Positions 62,673 through 64,000 of a DNA stretch of 64,000 bases are shown piece by piece; position 1 is the stretch's first letter; each line of letters starts with the position of its first letter. The position numbers and the translations under genes were made by a program. The notes under the pieces were generated by a model. That model was not told the origin of the DNA. It did not search any database and saw nothing but the letters and a program-made list of their open reading frames with translations. The DNA is from Aporrectodea caliginosa. Lineage: Eukaryota; Annelida; Clitellata; Crassiclitellata; Lumbricidae. Location of the stretch: NCBI GenBank assembly GCA_020284085.1, contig JACEVL010000336.1:548501-612500 (forward strand), read 5' to 3'.

Positions 62673-63670
62673 CAGGGGCGTAGCCGGGAAACAATTTCGG
62701 GGGTTTCAAAGTTTAGGGGGGACTGCCGAGGCGCGCAGCGCCGAGAGGAGAGGGGTTTGGGGAGGGGGATGTGCCCCTCCCCACTGAAATTTTTTTGAAT
62801 TTCCACACTGTAATGGTAGCAATTTAAGCTGTCATCTGAACAAAATTGCTCTATTATTTCAGTCCTGATAGGAACCAGCTGTTACTCGTAGCTACGATGT
62901 AGTTTGAGTCGTGACTGCAGACAATACTTGCAAATCAGACATTTATTGAAATTACTATAAAAACTAGAAAATAGTTCAAATTTTATAAACAATATATACG
63001 TGCTTTGTAGTTTCCTAGGGGTCGTCCATTAATTATGTCAACAAAATAGGGGAGGGGTTTGGAAAAGTTTGACAGTTGTTGACAAGGGGGGAGGGGGTTC
63101 GGTAAAAGTTGACGTCAACAAATTTTTTTCCAATGAATCAACACAGACCCTTCAAAATGGTAGCGAAAACATTAAGTAATGCTAAAAATGTATAAAGTGC
63201 TTAATGTTTCATACTACTAAAAAGCTGGTAATAAACTAAACTCATCTATTTTTAAATTCGAGATTGCATTTCTTAGTGTAAAACAATTTGAAAAAATGAT
63301 TCTACATGTATTGAGCCATTGTGTTTCTTTTTTGTAGGTGGGGGGTGGTGGGGGGTTCTGGGATTGTTGACATAATTTTTAGGGGGTCCGTCAATGTTTG
63401 ACATTTGTTGACAAGGGGGGTCAAAAATGGCCTAAAATTTGTTGACATAATTAATGGACGACCCCCTACATTCTTTTGAGTTCTTTTATAACAGTATTGA
63501 ATTTATACATTGTGTTGCATTTTACATAGAAATCACAAAACAAAATGTCAATATTCATAAGAAATGATTTCGAAGCATGAAAAACATAAAAATATGACTA
63601 AAAAAATTTTGCAATTATTTATTTCGGGGGGGGTTTGAACCCGTAAAACCCCCCCCTAAATACGCCCATG
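62673..63670. mobile_element. hAT-like element, 8-bp duplication, with nested MITE
   Basis: CTATCTAC at 62665-62672 and 63671-63678. Ends CAGGGGCGTAGCC and TACGCCCATG (inverse CATGGGCGTA). G-rich sub-termini (CCCGTAAAACCCCCCCC). No transposase. The inner 63018-63465 is a later MITE. Confidence 0.82.
63018..63465. mobile_element. 448-bp MITE nested in the hAT-like element
   Basis: Ends GGGGTCGTCCATTAATTATG and the exact inverse CATAATTAATGGACGACCCC. CTA on both sides. Interior has repeated GTTGACA motifs beside G-runs. Same length and end type as 42685-43133. Confidence 0.85.
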
Positions 63671-64000
63671 CTATCTACTGTATTAAGATAACTGCATTAT
63701 TCAAATCGACTGTATTCAGCAATTTCTAACCTTTCCCGCGCTATTAGCACGTGCTCAGTACAAGCTATATTCAGTCAATGTTTACATAAGACAAGCGGCG
63801 CTGACCGCCCGCTCAACTAGATCATGTTTATACATATATAGGCTAATTATATACAGATGTATTGTCATGACACAACCCTAACACACTATAGTCTATATAT
63901 AGGTCTTAAAAACGCTTGTTCACACTAAAAACACATACAACTGCTTAAACGCCGCCGTGGCCTCACGATCATTAGTGTGGCGAGATAAATTTAGATTTAT

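Overview
The window is animal nuclear DNA from an unidentified, probably marine, invertebrate. It has spliced GT-AG exons, non-LTR retrotransposons, tRNA-derived SINEs, MITEs, long simple repeats and no bacterial-type gene packing. I cannot name the species. Sequence alone supports only 'bilaterian with a very repeat-rich genome'.

The one host protein-coding gene I recognise is a KIF21-type kinesin. Twelve consecutive exons lie on the + strand between 46098 and 61623. They encode the acidic linker and the central coiled-coil stalk. The motor domain and the C-terminal WD40 repeats are not in the window. All exon phases join without a break.

Three of these exons (49835-49919, 50330-50515, 52753-52952) are present a second time, on the - strand, at 41863-41950, 40781-40966 and 38513-38712. 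They sit in an inverted duplication (left arm about 36.1-43.9 kb, right arm about 48.5-57.3 kb, spacer about 4.6 kb). In the left copy one splice acceptor AG is lost. The arms act as each other's empty site and precisely expose later insertions: a 449-bp MITE with a 3-bp duplication, a hAT-like MITE, a 115-bp short retroposon, a composite SINE, and a 1.7-kb inverted-repeat element carrying a LINE.

Region 1-36 kb holds no host gene that I can recognise. It contains LINE fragments of several groups (RNase H-bearing, CR1/L2-like, and one with a restriction-like-endonuclease-type C-terminus), a broken DD37D mariner, Helitron-like 3' ends, several SINE families, long trinucleotide repeats and a 242-bp-arm near-perfect inverted repeat at 17.9-19.1 kb. 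A LINE at 6634-8936 has an inverted 5' half and a 14-bp target duplication, a clear twin-priming event.

The most unusual signal is a bipartite, promoter-like module repeated about 50 times on both strands. It is a 15-bp box (consensus TTAGACACCTTTAAA) followed 15-22 bp later by a TATA box (TATATAAG). One of two alternative conserved blocks then lies where a start site would be. The spacer between box and TATA varies while the spacing holds. At least two retroposons with exact target duplications are inserted 20-25 bp downstream of the TATA of such modules. A hairpin-bearing sequence ending in CGTTAAAC forms the 3' end of the twin-primed LINE and recurs dozens of times beside the modules. This looks like a dispersed family of promoter units that is linked to, and perhaps targeted by, a LINE/SINE system.
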